Below, one piece after another: positions 8,799-16,463 of a stretch of DNA of 64,000 nt (position 1 is the first letter of the stretch; each line of letters begins with the position of its first letter). The position numbers and the translations under genes are program-made. The notes under the pieces are model-generated. The model ran no database searches and was not told the DNA's origin. It worked only from the letters and a program-made list of their open reading frames with translations. Source of the DNA: Neobacillus cucumis (lineage in GTDB: Bacteria; Bacillota; Bacilli; Bacillales; Cytobacillaceae). The stretch spans positions 62,001 through 126,000 of the forward strand of contig NZ_JAFBEX010000005.1 of assembly GCF_016908975.1 (NCBI RefSeq), written 5' to 3'.

Positions 8799-9068
8799 TT
8801 GAACAAAACAAAATTAGTAAATGTAGTGTCAGAGAAATCTGAAATTTCTAAAAAAGATGCAGAATCAGCTGTAGAGGCTGTATTCGATGTTATCACACAA
8901 ACACTAGTTAGCGGAGATTCTTTTGCGCTTTTTGGGTTTGGCAAATTTGAAGTTTGTCATCGTGATGCTCGTACTCGAATCGACCCTAAAACGGGTGAAG
9001 AATTCATAATTCATGCTGGCAAAGTCCCTGTATTCCGAGCGAGTAAGTCATTGATACAGAAAATGTAA
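8799..9068 (+). CDS. HU-family DNA-binding protein paralogue
   Basis: 89 residues, the full length of HU. It keeps the family pattern: N-terminal helices MNKTKLVNVVSEKS..SKKDAESAVEAVFD, the FGFGKFEV turn, and the arm with the DNA-intercalating proline (RIDPKTGEE) followed by VPVFRASKSL. HU dimers bend and compact DNA. It differs from the main Bacillus HBsu at many positions (a Cys in FEVCHRD, and GDSFALFG instead of the usual GDKVQLIG), so it is probably an accessory copy. The start is TTG, with TTGGAGG nine bases upstream, which implies modest translation. A 42-residue ORF follows 34 bases downstream and may be cotranscribed. Confidence 0.85.
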   Translation: MNKTKLVNVVSEKSEISKKDAESAVEAVFDVITQTLVSGDSFALFGFGKFEVCHRDARTRIDPKTGEEFIIHAGKVPVFRASKSLIQKM

Positions 9069-9102
9069 GTTTGAGGGTAATCCAAATAAGGGAGGCAAAC
9101 AA

Positions 9103-9231
9103 ATGAACGACCAACAATCTGAAGAAATGATTAAGCAGTTACGTAGAATTGCTGATGCTCTTGAACATATAAAATCGCAACCATCTAAAGAAGCTACTAA
9201 CAACATTGAGGATGTAATAAAACAAAGTTGA
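9103..9231 (+). CDS. Small helical protein, 42 residues, downstream of HU
   Basis: ATG preceded by GGGAGG at 9090-9094 with an 8-base spacer. The product (MNDQQSEEMIKQLRRIADAL, then EHIKSQPSKE and a short polar tail) is one amphipathic helix plus a polar tail, with no cysteine and no membrane segment. It resembles the many unnamed 40-50-residue Bacillus proteins. Its position suggests coexpression with the HU paralogue. Confidence 0.5.
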   Translation: MNDQQSEEMIKQLRRIADALEHIKSQPSKEATNNIEDVIKQS

Positions 9232-9338
9232 AAATCCTGTAAATCCTTATTTATTTAGTATAGGGAAAAATAACCATGAAGGAATCGGAAGTGGTGGGGT
9301 AAATAGCACAAAACTTAACTTTCTCTATAGAGATTGAA

Positions 9339-10103
9339 ATGGAAAAAAGGATAATCGACAGTCTACGGATTGAGGGTTGTGTTTTTGCTGAAGAAGAAAC
9401 ACAGTTACTTATCTCGGAGGCTGGCAGTATCGAAAATTTAATGAAAATGGTAGAAAGTCGAGCCAGTGGTTTACCATTGGAATACGTACTCGGATTTACA
9501 AAATTTTGTGGACTGCGGATAGAAGTAGAACAGGGAGTTTTTGTACCGCGCCAACGGACGGAGTTTCTGGTTCAGCAGGCAGTAGCATTGACCACCATTT
9601 CTGATATAGTTGTTGATTTATGTTGTGGGACAGGTGCGGTAGGTGCTGCAGTAGCAACCGACTTGAAAAGAATTGTATTACACTTAGTTGACATTGATCC
9701 CATTGCTTTAAAATGTGCCTCACGCAATATATCTAACATTGGGGGGCACGTTTATCAAGGGGACTTGTATCAAGCACTACCCCATTCATTAAGAGGACGT
9801 GTGAATGTAATTGTCGCCAATGTACCATACGTTCCTACTGATGCAATAAGGCTGCTGCCTCAGGAGGCACGCTTATATGAACCAAAAGTCGCACTTGACG
9901 GAGGAATGGACGGATTAGACCTCCAGCGAAAGGTAGCAGATGAGGCTTCTCAATGGCTTGCTCATGGAGGGCATTTATTGGTAGAGACGAGCAAAATGCA
10001 GGCTGATCAAACCTTTGAAATTTTTGTTAATGCGGGACTAACTGCCAAAATAGCCAGAAATGAAGAAATGGATGCAACTGTAGTTATTGGAAAGAAAGAG
10101 TAA
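9339..10103 (+). CDS. PrmC/HemK-like protein N5-glutamine methyltransferase
   Basis: 254-residue SAM-dependent class I methyltransferase. The N-terminal helical region leads to GLPLEYVLGFTKFCGL and the PrmC substrate-binding loop VFVPRQRTEFLV. Motif I is VVDLCCGTGAVGAAVA, and the catalytic NPPY motif of PrmC is changed to NVPYVP. This matches the PrmC-related subfamily annotated as putative protein-(glutamine-N5) methyltransferase rather than the release-factor enzyme that sits beside prfA. The substrate is therefore unproven. The ribosome binding site is weak and the start is chosen as the first ATG in frame. It stands alone and ends at a hairpin. Confidence 0.8.
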   Translation: MEKRIIDSLRIEGCVFAEEETQLLISEAGSIENLMKMVESRASGLPLEYVLGFTKFCGLRIEVEQGVFVPRQRTEFLVQQAVALTTISDIVVDLCCGTGAVGAAVATDLKRIVLHLVDIDPIALKCASRNISNIGGHVYQGDLYQALPHSLRGRVNVIVANVPYVPTDAIRLLPQEARLYEPKVALDGGMDGLDLQRKVADEASQWLAHGGHLLVETSKMQADQTFEIFVNAGLTAKIARNEEMDATVVIGKKE

Positions 10104-10111
10104 AATGGAGT

Positions 10112-10160
10112 AACCTCCTTGTCATGTCGGTGCCACCGATATAACGAGGAGGTTTTCTTT
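10112..10160 (+). terminator. Terminator after the PrmC-like gene
   Basis: Stem AACCTCCT/AGGAGGTT enclosing a second hairpin TCGGT/ACCGA, followed by TTTTCTTTT. It lies eight bases beyond the stop codon. Confidence 0.75.
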
Positions 10161-10206
10161 TGTTATAAGAATATGAATTTTGAGGTAGCCTTTGTCGTAT
10201 TTATAT

Positions 10207-11619
10207 TCATGGAACAATTTCAAAAACAGTACCTTGATTTAAATCCGTCACTTTCATAGAGCCATAAACTCCTAAAAATAGTTTGGTTTGATCAAGATTC
10301 GTACCCAAACTAACATAATAAGCTGATTGAGACCCAAAATTATAATCGGTTTCAATTACACTATAATCATTTAGTTTCCCATCTGTTCTTATCCTAGAAA
10401 AAGCTAAAACTCCTTTAGCAGGAGATTGAGATCCTTTTCGTGCTAGATCGGTAAACAAAACGCTACCCGTTAATTCAGGGATTGCATTCCCCATATAGGC
10501 TTGCACTCCTGTCAGTGCAGTTCCTCCAAACTTATTAGGCCTTTGATCTTCATGAAAATAACTAGTTAGAGGCAGAAGACGCCTTATGGAGGTTTCTATT
10601 ACTTCATTGAAATAAGCCATTGTTTTCTCATCCAGTTTCGGATTTGCCGAGCAGCCTTTTATAGTTGAAGTAGGAAAAGCACCTTCCCAACCTCGCCAGC
10701 CCAAGTTAATAAAACCTTCTTGATTAGGTTCAGTTTTCATTAAAGAAGCTTGAACTAGCTGAGTTACCGGTATTGATTTATAGTGAACGAAAGAAAAAAT
10801 CGACTCTACCAGATCCTGTCCAACATTTCCCACATATTTAATAAACTGATGATAAAACCTTTGAAATGAAATGCCTGGTATATTACGAACCCCATTGGCC
10901 ATTACTGAAAGGGTTTCCTGTATAGGGACGGGAAGTTCATTAAAACGTGAGACTACGGGTGGATTATTGATAAAAGTATTCTTAGCTACATCAATTTCAA
11001 GAATTTTACCGGCTATTTCCATATAATCCTGACTTAAATTAAATGGATCATATCCTGATCCACCATCTCCGGTTGTTAAAACAAGTTTTCCCGTTTCAGG
11101 TGAAAAGTTTAAGCTATTGACACCATTATGATTCATAAATGGTCTTCTTAAATTAAGTAATGTCCGCCGTTTTTGAGGTTGACCATTCGAGGGTAAGATC
11201 CATTCTTCAACTGTGTCAATATGGTCATATTGAGTTTCTCTATTTTTCCAACTTTGGTTTAAGGTCCTTGGATCACATGGGTTAGGCTTAAAATGTTCGG
11301 TTAAAGCACCTGGACCTTGTGTTCCAGCTACTGAATAATGAAGATAAAAATGACCGTTTGAATAAAATGCGGGATGAAACGCTAGCCCGAGCAATCCTCG
11401 TTCATCATAACCACCACTAGGACCACCTAATTTTATTATTTGAGGTCGAATGTCTAAAAAAGTTCTTAATCTCGAGTTTCCTATGTAAAAGATTTCTCCT
11501 ACCTGGGTTGCAATAAATAAGCTTTCCGTTGTGTTACCCGGAAGTATAGTTGATTTCACAACAGTGGGTAAATTGACCTTACTAGCAATGGGGCGTAAAC
11601 GAACCTTAACATTTCTCAC
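10207..11619 (-). CDS. PQQ-dependent sugar dehydrogenase family (GSDH/sorbosone type) beta-propeller
   Basis: 470 residues with the landmarks of soluble glucose/sorbosone dehydrogenases: VGEIFYIG, DERGLLGLAFHPAF, NHNGVNSLNFSPETGKLVLTTGDGGSGYDPFN, and WRGWEGAFPT. These form a six-bladed propeller that in characterised members oxidises aldoses using PQQ. No signal peptide or lipobox is visible, although most relatives are exported, so either the protein is cytoplasmic or the function differs. No pqq genes are in the window. The start is GTG at 11619 with GAGGAG about 11 bases upstream, a rather long spacer. Single gene. Confidence 0.8.
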   Translation of the reverse strand: MRNVKVRLRPIASKVNLPTVVKSTILPGNTTESLFIATQVGEIFYIGNSRLRTFLDIRPQIIKLGGPSGGYDERGLLGLAFHPAFYSNGHFYLHYSVAGTQGPGALTEHFKPNPCDPRTLNQSWKNRETQYDHIDTVEEWILPSNGQPQKRRTLLNLRRPFMNHNGVNSLNFSPETGKLVLTTGDGGSGYDPFNLSQDYMEIAGKILEIDVAKNTFINNPPVVSRFNELPVPIQETLSVMANGVRNIPGISFQRFYHQFIKYVGNVGQDLVESIFSFVHYKSIPVTQLVQASLMKTEPNQEGFINLGWRGWEGAFPTSTIKGCSANPKLDEKTMAYFNEVIETSIRRLLPLTSYFHEDQRPNKFGGTALTGVQAYMGNAIPELTGSVLFTDLARKGSQSPAKGVLAFSRIRTDGKLNDYSVIETDYNFGSQSAYYVSLGTNLDQTKLFLGVYGSMKVTDLNQGTVFEIVP

Positions 11620-11851
11620 CTAACTTTACACTCCTCTACGGGTATTCTTTTATAAAGAATATGATTGGAAATGGGCAAGTAGTACCGAATTAAGGCTGCA
11701 GGAATCTGATGAAAGTCTCTGCCATTTGATTCTGAAATGACTTATCAAAAAAAGGAATGTAGATGATAAAAGAAAGACATAATAGTTGGTGTATGAAAAA
11801 GGGGTTATTTTCCAAACTTTTTGGAAATTAACTGAAAAGGGGACAGTGAAA

Positions 11852-12463
11852 ATGACGAATGTAAAATTAGCAGTAGTGTATTATAGTATGGGTGGAACCA
11901 ACTACCAACTAGCAAAATGGGCTGAAGAAGGGGCAAAAGAAGCGGGTGCTGAAGTTAAGGTTTTAAAAGTACCAGAACTTGCACCGCAATCAGCGATCGA
12001 AGGTAATCCAATTTGGAAAGCCCATGTAGACGCAACAAAAGATGTTCCAGAGGTTCAATTAAATGATTTAGAATGGGCAGATGCAATTATTTTCAGCGTA
12101 CCAACTCGGTTTGGCAATATGCCATCACAAATGAAGCAATTCCTAGATACAACTGGCGGTCTTTGGTTTAACGGAAAACTTGTCAATAAGGTTGTAAGTG
12201 CGATGTCTTCTGCACAAAATTCTCACGGCGGTCAGGAGGCCACCATTTTATCACTTTATACCTCCATGTATCATTGGGGTGCTATTGTCGCTGCTCCTGG
12301 ATACACAGATCCAGTTATATTTGGCTCAGGCGGTAACCCATACGGTACAAGCGTGACGGTTGGTCAAGACGGAAAAATGATTGAGGATGTTCAAGCTGCT
12401 GTAAAACATCAAGCAAAACGTACGGTTACAGTTGCTGAATGGGTAAAAAAAGCAAATCAATAA
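11852..12463 (+). CDS. wrbA: NAD(P)H:quinone oxidoreductase, WrbA flavoprotein
   Basis: 203 residues with the flavodoxin-like FMN fold: phosphate loop YYSMGGTNYQLAKW, PTRFGNMPSQMKQFLDTTGGLW and the WrbA signature SAQNSHGGQEATILSLYTSMYHWGAIV. WrbA carries out two-electron reduction of quinones and protects against oxidative stress. A frame extension reaches 11786, but the ATG at 11852 has AAAGGGG upstream and gives the family N-terminus MTNVKLAVVYYS. It is followed by a strong terminator. Confidence 0.92.
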   Translation: MTNVKLAVVYYSMGGTNYQLAKWAEEGAKEAGAEVKVLKVPELAPQSAIEGNPIWKAHVDATKDVPEVQLNDLEWADAIIFSVPTRFGNMPSQMKQFLDTTGGLWFNGKLVNKVVSAMSSAQNSHGGQEATILSLYTSMYHWGAIVAAPGYTDPVIFGSGGNPYGTSVTVGQDGKMIEDVQAAVKHQAKRTVTVAEWVKKANQ

Positions 12464-12493
12464 ATGAATTTTTTGAAAAAACTAGTTGAACTT

Positions 12494-12525
12494 CCCTGCC
12501 TTAATTTCAAAAAGGCAGGGTTTTC
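12494..12525 (+). terminator. Terminator after wrbA
   Basis: Perfect 9-bp stem CCCTGCCTT/AAGGCAGGG, 9-nt loop, then TTTTCT. Confidence 0.9.
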
Positions 12526-12783
12526 TATTGGTTTGCTAATCAATAGAATCTAGTTAGTAATTGCTTTGCTTTAGCAGGGCACTGTAATTAAAATAGAACA
12601 ACCAAAGAGCAATATGTTCTCTCTTCATTGCCTGCTTGCAAATATATGTGAAAAATGTTAATATTTATTAGAATTATTTTTGTTCGGTGTAAAGGATCGT
12701 ATTAGTAGAACTTTGCGTCTTGATGATCACTGAGAGCAAGGATAGTAACAATATGTGTGTTTACGCACTAGGAGGCAACAAAA
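12526..12783 (+). promoter_or_regulatory. Leader and promoter region of the cold shock gene
   Basis: About 260 bases without an ORF before csp. Cold shock genes usually carry a long structured 5' leader and the spacing here fits one. GGAGG at 12771-12775 is the ribosome binding site. I did not identify the exact promoter or a full cold-box match. Confidence 0.4.
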
Positions 12784-12984
12784 ATGGAAAATGGTAAAGT
12801 AAAATGGTTTAACAGTGAAAAAGGCTTCGGATTCATCGAACGTGAAGGTGGAGAAGACGTATTCGTTCATTTCTCAGCTATTCAAGGCGAAGGGTTCAAA
12901 ACTTTAGAAGAAGGTCAAGCAGTGACTTTCGATGTTGAACAAGGTCAACGTGGAGCTCAAGCAGCTAACGTTCGTAAAGCTTAA
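12784..12984 (+). CDS. csp: Cold shock protein (CspA/CspB family RNA chaperone)
   Basis: 66-residue single OB-fold protein with both nucleic-acid-binding motifs, KGFGFIE (RNP1) and VFVHF (RNP2), and the C-terminus [11 protein letters not shown] characteristic of Bacillus CspC/CspB. It melts RNA secondary structure in the cytoplasm, especially after cold shift. GGAGG lies 8 bases before the ATG. A terminator immediately follows, so the gene is monocistronic. The paralogue letter cannot be fixed from one sequence. Confidence 0.93.
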   Translation: MENGKVKWFNSEKGFGFIEREGGEDVFVHFSAIQGEGFKTLEEGQAVTFDVEQGQRGAQAANVRKA

Positions 12985-13003
12985 TAACATAAACAAATCC
13001 AAG

Positions 13004-13030
13004 CAGGCTCTTTACCAGAGTCTGTTTTTT
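13004..13030 (+). terminator. Terminator after csp
   Basis: Stem CAGGCTCT/AGAGTCTG (one G-U pair), 5-nt loop, then six T. Confidence 0.85.
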
Positions 13031-13093
13031 ATCGTTTAAAAAATTATAAAATTATCGCTTGTGGATAACAGTTAATATAAGGACTTTCGACGT

Positions 13094-13210
13094 CCAGCTC
13101 CAGCGCCTAGCCCCTCGAGGTCATAAGGCGCTCAGGGAATGAAGGCAAAGAACGCCTTCTTTCCCTGAGCGTCTTATGCTTGTCGGGGCTGTTCAAGGCG
13201 CTTGCGCTTT
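13094..13210. repeat. Dispersed intergenic repeat, copy 1 (long imperfect inverted repeat)
   Basis: GC-richer than its surroundings and able to fold on itself: outer arms AGCGCC/GGCGCT, then CATAAG/CTTATG and an inner stem GGCGCTCAGGGAA/TTCCCTGAGCGTC. The flanks (CAGCTCCAGCGCC, CTCGAGGTCATAAG, CTTGTCGGGG, AAGGCGCTTGCGCTTTT) recur in inverted form at 33326-33580, so this is a dispersed family. It has no ORF of its own. Confidence 0.7.
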
Positions 13211-13234
13211 TGTTCTTTGCCCTTACAGCAAGGA

Positions 13235-13258
13235 GCCCCACTCATTTTTGAGTGGGGC
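13235..13258. other. Perfect stem-loop without U-tract
   Basis: GCCCCACTCA and TGAGTGGGGC pair perfectly over ten bases around a TTTT loop. Neither side has a T-run, so it is not a standard terminator. It may end transcripts of the repeat or stabilise 3' ends from the convergent csp and regulator genes. Confidence 0.45.
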
Positions 13259-13380
13259 ACATGTAAACAGTAAATCAAATGGTAAATTAAGTGTAACACA
13301 TAATCATGAATCCTGCTAACTTTTGTCAATGATTTGTTCCTTTTTATTTGGGTATAATTGGTAAAAAATCCAATTAAGCA

Positions 13381-13486
13381 TGAAAATGAGCCAATCACTG
13401 GCAAAAATCGGCCAATTCATGCTAAAAATGAGCCATTCACTCTCAAAAATCAGCCATTTCATGCTTAGAATGAGCCAATCAATTTA
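13381..13486. repeat. Tandem repeat of a 21-base unit, five copies, two alternating versions
   Basis: Units begin at 13381 (22 bases), 13403, 13424, 13445 and 13466. Odd copies read approximately AAAAATGAGCCAATCACTC and even copies approximately AAAAATCGGCCAATTCATGCT, giving a 42-base super-period. A degenerate sixth unit may precede it (AAAAAATCCAATTAAGCA). It reaches the stop codon of the minus-strand regulator gene, so it would lie in the 3' untranslated region of that mRNA. Confidence 0.75.
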
Positions 13487-14617
13487 GAATGTATTTCCTT
13501 TAATTAACTGGTAATCCACCATATTTTGAACAGGGACGGTTTCCCCTTGAATTTGTTGAAGAAGTAATTCTACTGCTTTTATTGCAATACCATCTTCATC
13601 TTGTTTAATATGCGTGAAAATCATATCATTATATAACCAGCCGGGATGGTCGAAACAAGCAATAGCGTAATCATTTGGAATGGATTTTCCGAGAGATTTC
13701 AGAACTTGTGCTAGGACACATGCAATTTCATACTCACAAGCAATGAATGCCGTTACATGAGAATTTTCCTCAATGAAATTCCGCAGCTTTAACTGATCCT
13801 CGAAAAACTCATCAGATCTATTGAAAGTCGGTAATGTACTGAACATATCTGTCAGGATATAGTTTGGACTTACGGCAATTCCTTTTTGCAAATAAGCTGT
13901 CTTAAACCCTTTAATTCTCTCTTCAATTGAGGAAGTATATTCCTCTGGAGGTGAAACAAAGGCTATATGCTCATGTCCTTGAGTAAAGAGAAAATCTGTT
14001 AGATTTTGAGCTGCCGTATGATTGTCAGTATAAACAGCGCAAGCTGGAATTCCTTTTAAATATCTGTCAATTAAGACGAGTGGAAATTCTTCCAGAACCA
14101 ATCGCAATAAACTTGTGGTGTAATGCTGGCCATGGACTGGAAAAATAATAATCCCTTTAACCTGCTGCTGTATCATCGTATTAATAGCTTCGTCCTCTTC
14201 CTCTTGGCTTCCATAAGTCAGCTTAATGATTAAATTATATTTCAATTCTGAGCAGCGTTTTTCAATCGTACTAAGTAGTTTCCTTCCAAAGCAATCCTTA
14301 AAGAATTCTGGAATGATAAGTCCTATTAACCCATTCACTTCTCGATTTGGATAATCACCTTGTTCGAAATGCGTCTTTGGATTAATTGTTCCAAAATCAG
14401 GAAGTGTCTTAGATACATAGGAACCTCTGCCACGAATGCGTTCAATTGCCCCGATTTGCACTAATTTCTCAAGCGCCTTTTTAGAAGTGATTCTACTGAC
14501 TTGATATCGGTCGGCTAATTCTTTCTCAGTAGGAACCTGATCGCTTGGTTTTAATTGACCAGTTTCAATTTGGTTTAATAAATTAAGGTAAATTTTTTCA
14601 TATAATGGAGTTTCCAT
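13484..14617 (-). CDS. GntR-type regulator with LacI-like sugar-binding domain (AraR-like), mannoside locus
   Basis: 377 residues in two parts. Residues ~1-70 form a GntR winged helix-turn-helix (LYEKIYLNLLNQIETGQLKPSDQVPTEKELADRYQVSRITSKKAL). Residues ~95-377 form a periplasmic-binding-protein-like sensor (GLIGLIIPEFF, FPLVLIDRYLKGI, HIAFVSPPEEYTSSIEERIKGF, AIACFDHPGW), the architecture of AraR. It faces away from the binding protein, permease and mannosidase genes and very likely represses them until a mannoside or mannose inducer binds. A perfect palindrome 20 bases upstream of its start suggests autoregulation. A tandem repeat forms its 3' end. Ligand identity is inferred from the neighbours. 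Confidence 0.85.
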   Translation of the reverse strand: METPLYEKIYLNLLNQIETGQLKPSDQVPTEKELADRYQVSRITSKKALEKLVQIGAIERIRGRGSYVSKTLPDFGTINPKTHFEQGDYPNREVNGLIGLIIPEFFKDCFGRKLLSTIEKRCSELKYNLIIKLTYGSQEEEDEAINTMIQQQVKGIIIFPVHGQHYTTSLLRLVLEEFPLVLIDRYLKGIPACAVYTDNHTAAQNLTDFLFTQGHEHIAFVSPPEEYTSSIEERIKGFKTAYLQKGIAVSPNYILTDMFSTLPTFNRSDEFFEDQLKLRNFIEENSHVTAFIACEYEIACVLAQVLKSLGKSIPNDYAIACFDHPGWLYNDMIFTHIKQDEDGIAIKAVELLLQQIQGETVPVQNMVDYQLIKGNTF

Positions 14618-14637
14618 AAATCATCATTCCTAACATT

Positions 14638-14656
14638 TGATATATTGAATATATCA
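14638..14656. promoter_or_regulatory. Perfect palindromic operator upstream of the GntR/LacI-type regulator
   Basis: 19 bases: TGATATATT, central G, AATATATCA. Its half-site recurs in the operator region before the transport genes, pointing to the same protein. Confidence 0.6.
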
Positions 14657-14843
14657 TATAGTACAAATCCTTACAATGAGCTGATCATATTTTTTTGACG
14701 GGTATTCCTATTCTTTTTTTAAAAATAGATATATTTAGAGAGGTTATTAAAAATAATAAAATAGTAACTTGAAAATAATGCGATCCTATTTCATTTCGTA
14801 GTGCTATCTTACTATTTTTTTTCTAACTTTAAGAAAATTTATT

Positions 14844-14891
14844 TGGTATATTGACATATACTAAATATATCATTTATGCTATCGATATATT
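14844..14891. promoter_or_regulatory. Operator region upstream of the mannoside transport operon
   Basis: Contains TGGTATATTGACATATACTA (14844-14863, near-palindrome), then AATATATCA at 14864-14872 and its inverse GATATATT at 14884-14891. These repeat the half-site of the perfect palindrome at 14638. A cre-like sequence TTGTAACCGTTTTCT (two mismatches) lies at about 14964-14978. The rest of the 394-base divergent spacer is AT-rich without an ORF. Confidence 0.5.
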
Positions 14892-15011
14892 AAGTTAGCA
14901 AATTAAGTGAAGGGAGGAATGAAGTACCAAAACAATGGTATCATTCTATTTTTTACATCACTGTTGTAACCGTTTTCTTTTGTGGGAATAAGTGTAAAAG
15001 GGGAGAGATTT

Positions 15012-16385
15012 ATGAAAAAGAAGATGTTGCAGAAAATGGCGGCTGTTTCAATTATCACAGGAAGTGTTTTAGTAAGTTCAGCGTGTTCGAATCAAAGTGC
15101 ATCCTCAAACAGCAGTGATAAACAAGTAATCAAAATTACATACCGTTCTGGAGGAGGAACAAACAAAGGTCTTACAGATTGGCTCAATAAAGATATCATT
15201 CCACAATTTGAAAAGGAACATCCAAAGGTAGATGTTCAGCTTGCACCACTAGTAGTTTCAGAAGGTGATTATTTCGCCAAAATTGCTTTAATGCTGAAAT
15301 CTCCAAATACGGCACCTGACATCGTCACAGAGGATACCTTTATGGTCAATTCAGATGCAAGTGCAGGGTATTTACAGCCTCTTGATGATAAGATCAAGAA
15401 CTGGAGTGATTGGAGCAATTATAATGACAGTGTTAAAAAAGGTGTCATTGCTCAAGATGGAAAAATTTATGGGGTCCCATATAATACCGACTCCAGAGGT
15501 CTTTGGTATAACAAGGATTTATTTAAAAAAGCAGGTCTTCCAGTTCCATGGGAACCTAAGTCGTGGGATGATATCCTTCAAGCGGCAAGAACCATTAAAG
15601 AAAAATTGCCTGATGTGACACCATTATGGATGAACTCAGGTAAAGCAACAGGGGAAGCAACATCGATGCAAACATTTGAAATGCTGCTTTATGGTACAGA
15701 AACACCACTATATGATAACGATTCGAAAAAATGGATTGTCAAAAGCGAAGGACTTACAGATACATTCAATTTTATCCATACTGTATATAAGGAAAAGCTT
15801 GGACCAAATCTTTCTCAGGTTTTAAATGGGTCAGGCGGTGCCGTGGCATATCAGCAATTAATGCCTAAAGGAAAGCTAGCCATTGGATTAGATGGATTCT
15901 GGCAGACAGGCAACTGGGGTGAGACGGGGGCTGCACCTTGGCCTGAAGCCTTTGATAAGTTAGGATTTGCAGCAATGCCGACTGAACATGGGCAAGCTCC
16001 TGGAACCACCTCGATGTCTGGTGGTTGGGCTCTTTCAATTCCAAAAAATTCACATCATAAAGATTTAGCTTGGGAATTTATTGAATTCGCTTCATCGAAA
16101 GAACACAATCTTGCACTCCTATCGAAAGAAAGAAATTTGACTCCACGTAATGATGTTGCACAAGAGAAAACATATCAAGAAATCCCAATGTTTAAAGAAG
16201 CCACTGACTTCTTAAAATTCACACATTTCCGTCCAGCGGTTGATAAATATCCAACGGTTTCGACTCAAATTCAAACACTTGTCGAGGATGTTGTAACAGA
16301 AAAAATTACGCCAAATCAGGCTGCAAAGCAATATCAAACAAATGTAACAAAAATTGTCGGCTCAGATAATGTAATTGAAAAATAA
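15012..16385 (+). CDS. Sugar ABC transporter substrate-binding lipoprotein
   Basis: The start is taken at the ATG at 15012, with GGGGAGAG upstream; the in-frame GTG at 14982 lacks a binding site. Residues 1-25 form a lipoprotein signal (MKKKMLQKMAA..SVLVSSAC) cleaved before Cys25, so the protein is tethered outside the membrane. The mature part is a family 1 (MalE-type) solute-binding protein: KITYRSGGGTNKGLTDW, GVPYNTDSRGLWYNKDLFKKAG, GGWALSIPKNS. It delivers sugar to the permeases encoded next. The GH38 gene in the operon suggests a mannose-containing oligosaccharide. A stem-loop follows the gene and could favour higher expression of this component. Confidence 0.9.
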   Translation: MKKKMLQKMAAVSIITGSVLVSSACSNQSASSNSSDKQVIKITYRSGGGTNKGLTDWLNKDIIPQFEKEHPKVDVQLAPLVVSEGDYFAKIALMLKSPNTAPDIVTEDTFMVNSDASAGYLQPLDDKIKNWSDWSNYNDSVKKGVIAQDGKIYGVPYNTDSRGLWYNKDLFKKAGLPVPWEPKSWDDILQAARTIKEKLPDVTPLWMNSGKATGEATSMQTFEMLLYGTETPLYDNDSKKWIVKSEGLTDTFNFIHTVYKEKLGPNLSQVLNGSGGAVAYQQLMPKGKLAIGLDGFWQTGNWGETGAAPWPEAFDKLGFAAMPTEHGQAPGTTSMSGGWALSIPKNSHHKDLAWEFIEFASSKEHNLALLSKERNLTPRNDVAQEKTYQEIPMFKEATDFLKFTHFRPAVDKYPTVSTQIQTLVEDVVTEKITPNQAAKQYQTNVTKIVGSDNVIEK

Positions 16386-16400
16386 CCGAAAAGGAACGAT

Positions 16401-16433
16401 AGGTTACCTTTTTGAACCCCAAAAAGGTAACCT
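16401..16433 (+). other. Intercistronic stem-loop after the binding-protein gene
   Basis: AGGTTACCTTTTT and AAAAAGGTAACCT pair perfectly over 13 bases around GAACCCC. No U-tract follows. Such hairpins between binding-protein and permease genes stabilise the upstream mRNA and reduce downstream expression. Confidence 0.65.
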
Positions 16434-16463
16434 CCTTCTAAAAATAATAGGACGGGGTGTGAA

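Noticed and set aside
13174-13404. Minus-strand open frame of 76 codons
   Set aside because: It runs through the dispersed repeat, a hairpin and part of the tandem repeat; no binding site or recognisable protein.
13381-13486. CRISPR array
   Set aside because: Units are contiguous without spacers, the period is 21 bases and no cas gene is present.
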